Assembly: GCA_023436205.1 (NCBI GenBank)
Contig: JAEZKC010000084.1
Coordinates: forward strand, 1-64,000
DNA: 64,000 bases
Reading direction: 5' to 3'
From: Fibrobacterota bacterium
GTDB lineage: Bacteria > Fibrobacterota > Chitinivibrionia > Chitinivibrionales > Chitinispirillaceae
A model generated the notes under the pieces. It did not search any database and was not told the origin of the DNA. It saw only the letters and a list, made by a program, of their open reading frames with translations. The position numbers and the translations under genes are program-made. Positions 51,855-59,539 of this stretch are shown here, piece after piece (positions within the stretch are counted from its first letter, which is position 1; each line of letters begins with the position of its first letter).

Positions 51855-53306
51855 TCAGAAATAATAGAAAAACCCTGTCCTGAAAGCAGGCAACGGAAGC
51901 ACGTCAAGCTCAAGATTCAGTTTGATTTTAGTGCCTAACGATGATCCAAGATTAAGGACCGGAAAGAGAGCTGCTCTGCCTAAACGAAGCTCCGGCAATG
52001 TGCGATCACCCAGAATATGCTTTGTCTCTCCAGACCGGGCATCCATGGCAAACATTCCCACATTTAGAAAAGCTCCCATATAGTTGGCGTGAATCATAGT
52101 GACATGATCCACAGTGATCCCTACATCCATGCTCAAAGAATCAAGCAGCCCCTCCCGGGTAGTCTCCGTTTCAATTGGACGCTGCTCTTTTTTGATATTG
52201 TTGATTCCCATTTCAATATCACCGAAAATCTTGGTATATGATACTGACAACCTGCGGGGAATAATATCAGCTGTTATGGTATGTCCATGAGGCAGTTTCC
52301 AGTATAGAGGCTCGCTGGAACTGTAAACAATACTGTCAACCTCTCCGGAAAGAAGCGCTTCCCGAACTTCCGGCTGCATCAAAACATCAGGATCTGTAAA
52401 ATCGTACTTCGGCTCTCCCGTCTCGGGATCAATAATGGAAGGCAGCTTGTATCTGGCATAGATTGACCCTTGCGCTTCAGTTCTCACACCGAAACGGGAA
52501 GTGAGTGAAAATAGCCACAGCTTTAACCCAAAAGATGGCGACCATACTTCAGCCTTGTAATTACCCAGAGCATATCCATTGACAAGCTCCGACGGGTAGT
52601 CAAGCTCCACGAAAACAGGAACCGACCCGGCCATTTCTCCGCCATCTATTTCAAGATTGAATTTTCCCAGAAAATCAGCATCCACTCTTCCCCGAAAATC
52701 CATTGTAAAAAGATGACGGTGCAAATTGAAAGCAAAAATGGCATTTCTGTTAAGCTGATAGGCATACCCGAAACTCATCGTCTCCCACCCCATCGACAAA
52801 CTGAGAGGGATATTCACAGTCCCTCTGAGCAGAAATTCCATGTTGGAGGGCAAAGAGTCAGGTTCCAGTCGTAAGGAGGGATTTCCCAGGACTGTTTCGT
52901 AATTTAGAGCGAAATTCTGAGTATAACCAAAGCTGCAAACTCCTCCCAGCATCGGCATATCAACTCTCACCGTAAAGTTGGGATTCTGCCGTGCTACACC
53001 TGTAGGCCGGAAATCTTCTCCATTTCTAAAGAGCGTTGTATCAGAAAACAAGGTGTCCACCATGGGACCGGCCATATCTCTGATATTGAATCTCTGATTA
53101 ACTGGCATATTAAAACCAAAATAGCCCACCGGGTAATCAAAAGACACATCCGTGAGTGGTCGGAGCAGATCGTAATTGAAACCCAGAGAGAGCCTTGCTT
53201 CAAAGCTGGGGAGAGTAATCTGTGCTCCGAGATTATCTTCTGAAGCACCGAAAGCTTGAGAAGCAAACAATACAAAACAACAACAAAGAACTGTATGCCT
53301 GATCAT
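51855..53306 (-). CDS. Outer-membrane beta-barrel protein, unknown family
   Basis: A 483-aa exported protein. The signal peptide (MIRHTVLCCCFVLFASQAFG) is followed by many amphipathic beta strands with aromatic belts (for example FEARLSLGFNYDLL, NIPLSLSMGWETMSFGYAYQL, FAFNLHRHLFTMDF) and ends in FFYYF, a typical barrel C-terminus with terminal Phe. I do not recognise the family. It is first in the operon and its stop overlaps, in the TGATG pattern, an ATG in front of the giant secreted protein, so the proteins are probably made together and could form one surface complex. Confidence 0.75.
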   Translation of the reverse strand: MIRHTVLCCCFVLFASQAFGASEDNLGAQITLPSFEARLSLGFNYDLLRPLTDVSFDYPVGYFGFNMPVNQRFNIRDMAGPMVDTLFSDTTLFRNGEDFRPTGVARQNPNFTVRVDMPMLGGVCSFGYTQNFALNYETVLGNPSLRLEPDSLPSNMEFLLRGTVNIPLSLSMGWETMSFGYAYQLNRNAIFAFNLHRHLFTMDFRGRVDADFLGKFNLEIDGGEMAGSVPVFVELDYPSELVNGYALGNYKAEVWSPSFGLKLWLFSLTSRFGVRTEAQGSIYARYKLPSIIDPETGEPKYDFTDPDVLMQPEVREALLSGEVDSIVYSSSEPLYWKLPHGHTITADIIPRRLSVSYTKIFGDIEMGINNIKKEQRPIETETTREGLLDSLSMDVGITVDHVTMIHANYMGAFLNVGMFAMDARSGETKHILGDRTLPELRLGRAALFPVLNLGSSLGTKIKLNLELDVLPLPAFRTGFFYYF

Positions 53307-53455
53307 ATACAGAAGACCCTTTTAAAGATCGATTGATTAATTCTTCTGAATTATATGGTGTCAGAGAGAATTCGTCAAGAACTGGTTACGCACTTTTTTA
53401 ATTTGTTAGGATTAGAGAGGAGTCTGGAGCGTTTGAAAAAACTTGGGCAGGTAGT

Positions 53456-53490
53456 AAAAACAAGAATGGATCAGAACCGTGTCTGATCCA
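53456..53490 (-). terminator. Intrinsic terminator of the HU gene
   Basis: TGGATCAGA and TCTGATCCA form a perfect 9-bp stem with a 6-base loop. On the minus strand it is followed by TTCTTGTTTTT, nine bases behind the HU stop. Confidence 0.8.
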
Positions 53491-53498
53491 ATGCAGTT

Positions 53499-53807
53499 TC
53501 AGACAGCAGTATTTTCTAAATTATCAAGCGAAATCTTCTTTTTCAATTCGCTTGAATACTTAAACAAGGGAACTACTCTTCTCTGCAAAGGAACAATCTC
53601 CCCTGTCTTGGGGTTACGGGCAGGACGCGGCTTTCGTTCCTTTATATAAAAAGTGCCAAAACCTCGAATCTCAATGCTTTGGCCATTCTCAAGTATCTGT
53701 GCAATTGTCTCGAGAAGCTCCTCAACTACAATTTTGGTATCAGCCTGTGTCAGACCAGTTGTCTTTGACACAGCAGCTATCAGATCATGTTTGGTTGTGT
53801 TTGCCAC
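53499..53807 (-). CDS. HU/IHF family DNA-binding protein
   Basis: A 102-aa nucleoid protein that bends DNA as a dimer. The N-terminal helices (TKHDLIAAVSKTTGLTQADTK) and the beta arms (IRGFGTFYIKERKPRPARNP, with the Pro at the arm tip that inserts into the minor groove) are typical; the wording PARNPKTGE is shared by HU and IHF. A C-terminal extension of about ten residues (SLDNLENTAV) exceeds the usual length. The start is GTG 53807, behind AAGGAGG. It has its own promoter and terminator. Confidence 0.93.
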   Translation of the reverse strand: MANTTKHDLIAAVSKTTGLTQADTKIVVEELLETIAQILENGQSIEIRGFGTFYIKERKPRPARNPKTGEIVPLQRRVVPLFKYSSELKKKISLDNLENTAV

Positions 53808-53839
53808 AAAAGCCCTCCTTCAGTAAAACCATCCTTTAA

Positions 53840-53868
53840 AATATCCAATCATGGAGCCTTGAAGTCAA
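53840..53868 (-). promoter_or_regulatory. Sigma-70 promoter of the HU gene
   Basis: TTGACT (53868-53863) and GATATT (53845-53840) are 17 bases apart, matching 5 and 4 of 6 consensus bases. Transcription would start near 53833. Confidence 0.5.
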
Positions 53869-53959
53869 GCAAAATTCTTCTGTAACTAACTGATATTTTT
53901 AAATTTCACCAGAATTCGCCCTTAACAGCAGAATTCCAGACTCTCAGGCAAATAACAGA

Positions 53960-54862
53960 CTACTTTCTCTGGAAACGGGGATGAAAACTGCGATGTACCT
54001 CTTTAAGATATTCCCGATCAACATGTGTGTATATCTCTGTTGTAACAATATTTGAATGCCCCAGCATCTCTTGCACTGTGCGAATATCAGCCCCCCCTTC
54101 CAAAAGATGGGTGGCAAATGAGTGCCTGAAAGTGTGGGGTGAAATCTCCTTTTTAATCTCTGCCAATAAAGCGTAGGCCCTAACCAGTTTCCAAATCCCC
54201 ATTCTGGAAAATGCAGTACCCCTCACATTCAAAAACATAATAGAGCCTGAATCAATTTTAGCAAAGCAAGCTCTTTCCTTGTCCAGATATTCATTTATCC
54301 AATACAGGGCACTTTCGCCTATTGGTACAATCCGCTCTTTAGAACCCTTACCAAGCACACGCACTAAACCATCTTTCTCCAAAAGCTGCTCAGATGCAAA
54401 AGAGCACAGTTCGGAAACCCGCATACCTGTGGCGTAAAGGGTTTCAACTATGGCTCGATCTCTGATACCGCCCCTTTTTCGAAGGTCAATAGCCGCAATC
54501 ATCCGCTCAATATCTTCTATGGAAAGCACCGACGGCAGTGTTCTCGATGACTTGGGACTCTCAAGCAACTCGGTTGGATCAACCGTAATCAAACCCTCGG
54601 AAGCAATAAATGCAAAGAAGCTTTTCATTGATGAAATAGTGCGTTGAATGGAAGCAGGAGCAAAACCTAAATCATAAAGAAGACGCACATATTGCGATAA
54701 AAGAGAGGAGTCAACCCTTCCCAAATCCAGCGCATTATGTTGAGAAAGGAATGCAGCCAACCTCTGGAGATCGAAACGGTAGGACTGAGCAGTATTGTCG
54801 CTAAGAGTTTTTTCTAACTGCAGATAAGCGAGGTAGGATTCGAGATAAGGTAGATCAATCAT
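53960..54862 (-). CDS. xerD: Tyrosine recombinase XerD-like
   Basis: Site-specific recombinase that resolves chromosome dimers at dif. The N-terminal SAM-like domain (1-90) precedes the catalytic domain with Arg148 (TGMRVSELCS), Lys172, His243 and Arg246 (HTFRHSFATH), His269 (LGHSNI) and the nucleophile Tyr278 (TEIYTHV). The length of 300 aa is standard. The ending VHRSFHPR is more typical of XerD than of XerC. The chromosomal neighbourhood (MurB, MBL hydrolase) and absence of att-like repeats argue for the housekeeping recombinase and against a prophage integrase. It begins three bases after the MBL gene. Confidence 0.92.
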   Translation of the reverse strand: MIDLPYLESYLAYLQLEKTLSDNTAQSYRFDLQRLAAFLSQHNALDLGRVDSSLLSQYVRLLYDLGFAPASIQRTISSMKSFFAFIASEGLITVDPTELLESPKSSRTLPSVLSIEDIERMIAAIDLRKRGGIRDRAIVETLYATGMRVSELCSFASEQLLEKDGLVRVLGKGSKERIVPIGESALYWINEYLDKERACFAKIDSGSIMFLNVRGTAFSRMGIWKLVRAYALLAEIKKEISPHTFRHSFATHLLEGGADIRTVQEMLGHSNIVTTEIYTHVDREYLKEVHRSFHPRFQRK

Positions 54863-54865
54863 GAA

Positions 54866-55492
54866 TTATTCCTGAAGGAACGGATTCAGTCGACGCTCCC
54901 TGCCCACAGTGGTCCTGCCCCCATGGCCGGGGCAGAGTACAACCTGATCAGAAAGAGAAAACAGCTTTTCGCGTATGTTGGATAAAAGCTGGGCAGTATT
55001 GCCTCCGGGCAAATCGGTTCGACCTATCGAACCGGCAAAAATGCTGTCCCCTGCAAAACATACATTTTCAAAAACGACAGCACAGCCACCTCGAGTGTGG
55101 CCGGGGACATGCAGTACTTCAAATGTAAACACTCCCGCCTTCATTTCACCTTCCAGAAGATCAAGGGTTGGTCCTGTATAGGAAAATTCCTGACCAATAA
55201 GAATTGAACCGTTCAATACAGGATTTCTTAAAGACTCGACATCCTCAGGATGAATGTATATCGCAGTATCTGGATAAAGTGCCAGTACTTCAGGTATTCC
55301 CATTATGTGATCAAAATGACCGTGTGTCAAAAGAATTGCATGCACTTTCAGCTTTTGATTCTGAATGTATGCAATTACCTCGTCCAGACCACTGGATGGA
55401 TCTATTATCAGACAATCATATTCTTGATTTCTAACAAGATAGGTGTTTACATCAAGGGGACCGGTGATGAATTTTTCATAACTGATGCTCAC
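54866..55492 (-). CDS. MBL-fold hydrolase (glyoxalase II-like)
   Basis: A metallo-beta-lactamase-fold enzyme of 208 aa. The metal ligands are in LTHGHFDH (HxHxDH), VPGHTRGG (His), FAGDSIF (Asp) and CPGHGGRT (His), the complete glyoxalase II-type set. The small size and lack of the C-terminal helical domain place it with YcbL-like hydrolases, which act on lactoyl-thioesters or related substrates. The frame extends to 55534, but GTG 55492 has GGAG seven bases upstream and follows the murB stop (TAATGTG), giving the usual N-terminus SISYEKFITGPLDVNTYLV. It is translationally coupled to murB. Confidence 0.88.
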   Translation of the reverse strand: MSISYEKFITGPLDVNTYLVRNQEYDCLIIDPSSGLDEVIAYIQNQKLKVHAILLTHGHFDHIMGIPEVLALYPDTAIYIHPEDVESLRNPVLNGSILIGQEFSYTGPTLDLLEGEMKAGVFTFEVLHVPGHTRGGCAVVFENVCFAGDSIFAGSIGRTDLPGGNTAQLLSNIREKLFSLSDQVVLCPGHGGRTTVGRERRLNPFLQE

Positions 55493-55493
55493 A

Positions 55494-56387
55494 TTAAAGC
55501 TCCGGTTCATAAAGCGTTTGTTTGAAATCACCAACGAATATCACTTCCGGCTCAAGCAGTATGCCATACCTCTCAAAGACGGTTTGGCGAATATGGCTAA
55601 TAAGTTTCCTGACGTCTTCAGCTTTGGCGTTTCCTTTGTTGATCAAAAAATTAGCATGCTTTGTGGACACCTCCACATTACCAATACCAAAACCTTTGAG
55701 GCCTGACATTTCAATCAAAGTACCAGCATAATTTCCCGCCGGACGTTTGAAAACACTCCCGCAGTTTGGAAACTCAAGCGGCTGTTTCTCCTGCCGGCGA
55801 CAGAGAATTTTTTTCCTGATTTCTTCCAGAAGTACAGGATCTACCGCTTTAAACTCGAAAGTGGCAGACAGCACAACATATTCTTTACCCTTCAAAGAAC
55901 TACTGCGGTAACCGAGGTCCAACATTTCTCTGCTTTTGGTCTCGATTTCCATAGTTTGACAGTTCAAAACGCGAACGGAACGGATGACATCAGCAATACA
56001 GGTGGAAAAAGCCCCTGCATTCATCACTACAGCTCCCCCAACAGTTCCAGGTATTCCGGAAAGCTCTTCAGCACCACCGCAGCCGTTCTCAACAGCAAAG
56101 GACACCAGACCATCCAGAGGATACCCCCCTGAGGCCTCTACGGTCAGTCCTGTTCTTGATATAAACGTCAATGCGGAAAGATTGATGACCAAACCCGGCC
56201 AGCCATTGTCACTTACAAGTACATTGGACCCCTTGCCTAAAAAGAAAACCGGGAGTTTGTTTTCAGAGGAATACCTCAAAGCATTGTAAACCTCCGATTC
56301 CGAAGTGGGCTCACAATAAAACCGTGCCGGACCACCAATCCGGTAACTGGTTTTGCTGGCAAGAGGAATATTTTCAAAAAACATCAT
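55494..56387 (-). CDS. murB: UDP-N-acetylenolpyruvoylglucosamine reductase
   Basis: Second step of peptidoglycan precursor synthesis: NADPH-dependent reduction of UDP-GlcNAc-enolpyruvate to UDP-MurNAc, with FAD. FAD-binding motifs GKGSNVLVSD (51-60) and LSGIPGTVGGAVVMNAGA (109-126) are present. Active site: Arg161 (GYRSS), Ser211 (PNCGSVFKRP) and Glu281 (LLEPEV). The 297-aa length and the loop type agree with type II MurB enzymes. GAGGAG precedes the ATG. No other mur genes are adjacent. Confidence 0.95.
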   Translation of the reverse strand: MMFFENIPLASKTSYRIGGPARFYCEPTSESEVYNALRYSSENKLPVFFLGKGSNVLVSDNGWPGLVINLSALTFISRTGLTVEASGGYPLDGLVSFAVENGCGGAEELSGIPGTVGGAVVMNAGAFSTCIADVIRSVRVLNCQTMEIETKSREMLDLGYRSSSLKGKEYVVLSATFEFKAVDPVLLEEIRKKILCRRQEKQPLEFPNCGSVFKRPAGNYAGTLIEMSGLKGFGIGNVEVSTKHANFLINKGNAKAEDVRKLISHIRQTVFERYGILLEPEVIFVGDFKQTLYEPEL

Positions 56388-56461
56388 AGTTTCTCCTCAT
56401 GAATTGAGAGCCTTATAGAATATACTTTCCTGAAAAATGAATAAACATGCAGAGAAAGTGA

Positions 56462-58360
56462 TCAGCTCTCGGGATACAAGTTATATATTTTCTTTTCAAT
56501 AAAGAAATCTACAACTTGCGGATCGAGATGGTTGTTACCAGCTTCGAATTTGAGAATTTCAAGAGCCTTTTCCGGAAGCATCTTCGGTTTGTAAGGGCGA
56601 TCCTGAGCTACAAGTGCTTCGTAAATATCAATTACTGCCAATATACGGCTTTCAAGAGGAATCTGCTCCCCTACAAGTCCGTGCGGATATCCCGACCCGT
56701 CTAATTTTTCATGGTGGTGACAGGCTATCTCCGGTACTTTTTCCAGAGAACGAGTCCAGGGTAGTTTGGAAAGAATACGGAACGTAGACATGGCATGGGA
56801 ATTAATTATTTCCCGTTCCTTTTCAGTAAGATTTCCTTTTCTAACTGAGAGGTGCTCAAATTCCGATTCACTTAAAAACATACATTCTTCACCGGTGGGT
56901 TTAGAATATTTTTTTTTCCTTAACAGCTGAAGTCGGGTACATTCGGCATCACTCAAAAAACCGGACCTGTTTACTTTTAACAAGAAATCCCTGTCATCAC
57001 TGATTTCCTCTGCACTTTCCCAATCAACCAGCTCAGGTTCATATTTTAGAGCCAGCTCAATATAGTCCAGTCTGGCCAGAACACTTTGCATCTCACCAGC
57101 CTCCAGCCGATGCTCTTTAGTGAGCAGGTGCTCAGGAACTCCGATTTTCCCGATATCGTGGAGTAAAGCGGCAATTTGAAACTGCCGTTTTCTGTCAGGA
57201 GAAGCAGTAAGTTCACTGAAGGGGCAGGCGGGATCCTGCTGAACGGCTTCGTAAAAAGACATTGCGTAACCCATCACTCGTTTGGAATGACCGTAGGTGA
57301 CTCTGTCCCGCTCATCAATTGCAGCTGTCGACGAACTTAAAAAGCCCTCGAACAACCCCTTAATATTTTCATATAAGGTAACCCTTTCAATGGATACAGC
57401 AGCAAACGAAGCAATGGATTGGATAATGTCCTGATCATTCATTGAAAATGGGGCTACATACTTCGCCACATCATCAGCAGACTCCAACCGCTGCTTCATA
57501 TCGAGTTTCTTGTTTATCAGCTGAAGAACACCTACAATTTCGCCATCTAAGTGTTTGAGTGGAACCGAAAGCATTGATCGACTTCTATAACCGGTTTTTC
57601 GGTCAAAATCTCTTCCGAACTTGTAAGGGACATCCTCCCCGAGCTGGTAGACATCATCTATCGGGAGAGGTTTACCTGTAAGAGCGACATGCCCGGCAAT
57701 GCTTTGTGAACTAATAGGCAGAGTAAATTCATCAATACTTTTAATATTAAGTGAATCATTCTGGGTGACTCTAAATCGTAGCAGTTCACTAAAGGTACCT
57801 TCGGGACCATTTTTATCTCTTGTATAAATACTCCCAGCATCAGCACCAACAATTTCTCTGCTGGCTGTCAGAATAAGCTCTAATAACGCCTTTATATCCA
57901 GTTCATTTGAAAGCGCTGCTCCAATTCTAACGAGCTGATCTTTTTGACTGCGGAATTTTGTTATTTCATGAAAAAGCTCATTTTGCATTTTAAGCAATGT
58001 GCTGTTACGATTGATCGATAATAGAATGTTCAGTGCGGCAGATTCATTCAGGGGAGTGCGAAAAACTCCGCACAATGGCAGATCATACAGAAATGGCGGT
58101 ACTGCCTCACCCTGTACACACTGAAACAGCGGCACTTTCTCCCCGAAACCTACAGGCTGATTGCGGTACATGTCAAGTATCAGTTTTGCATTGCATGGAA
58201 CATAGGAAATAACTGCAGCAGGCTGCCCACAGGAGGATAGCACAGACTCCTGCTCCGAGGAGCAGTTCATCAGGTCCATCTCCCAACCGGAAGCCAGCAT
58301 CCGCATCAGCGCGGCATCATTTTCGGGCATTGATCCGAATATCAGAATCTTTTGTCGCAT
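56462..58360 (-). CDS. GAF and HD-GYP domain protein with degenerate receiver
   Basis: Probable cyclic-di-GMP (or related dinucleotide) phosphodiesterase. Residues 1-120 look like a receiver fold without acidic pocket or phospho-Asp (MRQKILIFGSMPEN). A GAF domain follows (about 145-340), then the HD-GYP domain (350-632) with ALLHDIGKIG as the HD, the insertion LEAGEMQSVLARLDYI, CHHHEKLDGSGYP as the GYP motif, and DIYEALVAQDRPYK. The usual short HD-GYP core is interrupted by about 100 extra residues between HDIGK and the next helix, which is unusual. It is monocistronic and separated from the tRNA genes by a terminator. Confidence 0.9.
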   Translation of the reverse strand: MRQKILIFGSMPENDAALMRMLASGWEMDLMNCSSEQESVLSSCGQPAAVISYVPCNAKLILDMYRNQPVGFGEKVPLFQCVQGEAVPPFLYDLPLCGVFRTPLNESAALNILLSINRNSTLLKMQNELFHEITKFRSQKDQLVRIGAALSNELDIKALLELILTASREIVGADAGSIYTRDKNGPEGTFSELLRFRVTQNDSLNIKSIDEFTLPISSQSIAGHVALTGKPLPIDDVYQLGEDVPYKFGRDFDRKTGYRSRSMLSVPLKHLDGEIVGVLQLINKKLDMKQRLESADDVAKYVAPFSMNDQDIIQSIASFAAVSIERVTLYENIKGLFEGFLSSSTAAIDERDRVTYGHSKRVMGYAMSFYEAVQQDPACPFSELTASPDRKRQFQIAALLHDIGKIGVPEHLLTKEHRLEAGEMQSVLARLDYIELALKYEPELVDWESAEEISDDRDFLLKVNRSGFLSDAECTRLQLLRKKKYSKPTGEECMFLSESEFEHLSVRKGNLTEKEREIINSHAMSTFRILSKLPWTRSLEKVPEIACHHHEKLDGSGYPHGLVGEQIPLESRILAVIDIYEALVAQDRPYKPKMLPEKALEILKFEAGNNHLDPQVVDFFIEKKIYNLYPES

Positions 58361-58441
58361 CGTACTTCCGCTGCAGGAATTGTTATGTAACGAGCAGAAG
58401 ATAAAACTATTATGGAATTAGCAGGTGGTCAAGACTATTCG

Positions 58442-58470
58442 AAAAAAAAAGCCCTCGTGAGAGGGCTTTT
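58442..58470 (-). terminator. Intrinsic terminator of the tRNA transcript
   Basis: GCCCTC-GTGA-GAGGGC forms a perfect 6-bp hairpin (plus an A-T pair), with nine T residues following on the minus strand and four on the plus strand. It ends the DUF3098-tRNA-Val-tRNA-Asp transcript. Confidence 0.9.
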
Positions 58471-58474
58471 ATAG

Positions 58475-58551
58475 TGGCGGACCGGACGAGGCTCGAACTC
58501 GCGACCTCTGGCTTGACAGGCCAGCGTTCTAACCGACTGAACTACCGGTCC
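58475..58551 (-). tRNA. tRNA-Asp (GTC)
   Basis: A 77-base cloverleaf with acceptor GGACCGG/CCGGTCC, D arm GTTC...GAAC, anticodon loop CTGTCAA (anticodon GTC), T loop TTCGAGC and discriminator G followed by an encoded CCA. Confidence 0.97.
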
Positions 58552-58571
58552 AAAATTTCAACGTATCTATT

Positions 58572-58646
58572 TGGGCGTTGTAGGATTCGAACCTACGACC
58601 ACCTGCTTGTAAGGCAGGTGCTCTATACCAACTGAGCTAAACGCCC
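58572..58646 (-). tRNA. tRNA-Val (TAC)
   Basis: Acceptor GGGCGTT/AACGCCC, D arm GCTC...GAGC, anticodon loop CTTACAA (anticodon TAC), T arm GTAGG-TTCGAAT-CCTAC, discriminator A. CCA is not encoded, unlike the tRNA-Asp next to it. Its first base is also part of the stop codon of the DUF3098 gene. Confidence 0.97.
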
Positions 58647-58864
58647 TATTTTTTCGGCTGATTCTCTTCACTTTTACTATAACCGCTAATTATTGCAAAA
58701 GGAATCAGACCGCAATAAACACCAACCAGAATCAGAGGCGCCACACTCTTTGACAACGGGTTTTCAGCAGGTCCCTGACCCAGAAAAATGTACCCGATTA
58801 CTAGCAGCACAAAACAGAGACCCAGGAGATACAAATTTTTTTTCGAAAACAACCAGTTTTTCAT
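58646..58864 (-). CDS. Small DUF3098-like membrane protein
   Basis: A 72-aa protein with two transmembrane helices (about 10-28, YLLGLCFVLLVIGYIFLG, and 41-60, APLILVGVYCGLIPFAIISGY) and a charged tail. The start WLFSKKNLYLLG and the two-helix plan match DUF3098, a small membrane protein family of Bacteroidetes and relatives with no known function. AGGGAAGG stands before the ATG. Its stop codon overlaps the 5' base of tRNA-Val, so it must be on the same transcript or end inside the tRNA operon. Confidence 0.75.
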   Translation of the reverse strand: MKNWLFSKKNLYLLGLCFVLLVIGYIFLGQGPAENPLSKSVAPLILVGVYCGLIPFAIISGYSKSEENQPKK

Positions 58865-58887
58865 GACGCCTTCCCTTAAGGTTCTAT

Positions 58888-58916
58888 AAATTAGTAGATT
58901 ACGAAATTAAAGTCAA
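58888..58916 (-). promoter_or_regulatory. Possible sigma-70 promoter for DUF3098-tRNA transcript
   Basis: TTGACT (58916-58911) and TAATTT (58893-58888) are 17 bases apart; the -35 is good (5/6), the -10 poor (3/6). It sits in the 55-base gap after the HAMP gene. Confidence 0.35.
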
Positions 58917-58919
58917 ACA

Positions 58920-59528
58920 CTATTTTTCACCTTCTGAGCATTTTTCTGAAATTGCTCCGCAACGAGCTTCAAGTGCACCGATGCGCTCATTGGTAACCCG
59001 AACTGCTTCATTGAGCAGATTGGCCAGGTTCTGTAACTGATCCCCTTTACGCAGCTTTATATGATCTGTATAGTCACCTGCAATAATGTTATGGCATACC
59101 TTTTCAAATCGGAAAACCGGTCCGGCCAGCTTATGCGAAAAGAAAATTGTAAGAAGTACGATCTGGATTACAACAAGCAGCAATCCTATTCCGAAAATCC
59201 ATAACAAAGTTGTTAACAGCTCTCTTTTAAGATCGCCGTTGTCAGCAAAATCCCTGACATTATTCTGCAGTTTATCGATCACATTCCGGTACTGCTCCAC
59301 ACTGGGATTTGTCTGATCCTGCAGCTGCACGGCAATCGTGTTCTCAACTTCCCGTTTCATTATACGCGTGGTGGAGGAAATAATTGCCTGTGAAGCGAAA
59401 TAAAGTGTAAGCAGCATGAACGCAAGCATGATCAGCATCGGGATAAGAAAAGTGATCATGTACTTGCCCTGAAGACTACGATCTATGAAGAAATGTTTTC
59501 TTGAAAAAGCGGGAGTGCTGTTGGACAC
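58920..59528 (-). CDS. HAMP-domain membrane protein
   Basis: A 202-aa inner-membrane protein with two transmembrane helices (about 24-47 and 106-131) enclosing a 60-residue periplasmic segment, then a HAMP domain (about 130-185: HKLAGPVFRFEKVCHNIIAGD) and a short helical tail. No kinase, cyclase or methyl-accepting region is attached, so output must pass to another protein. HAMP-only proteins of this kind are found in Deltaproteobacteria and FCB genomes. It follows the PgpH-like gene by 11 bases and is probably co-transcribed with it. Confidence 0.85.
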   Translation of the reverse strand: MSNSTPAFSRKHFFIDRSLQGKYMITFLIPMLIMLAFMLLTLYFASQAIISSTTRIMKREVENTIAVQLQDQTNPSVEQYRNVIDKLQNNVRDFADNGDLKRELLTTLLWIFGIGLLLVVIQIVLLTIFFSHKLAGPVFRFEKVCHNIIAGDYTDHIKLRKGDQLQNLANLLNEAVRVTNERIGALEARCGAISEKCSEGEK

Positions 59529-59539
59529 AATAAAGCTCC

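Noticed and set aside
53960..54862. XerD-like protein as a phage or island integrase
   Set aside because: It is in a housekeeping cluster with murB, has standard Xer length and a XerD-type ending, and no att repeats flank it.
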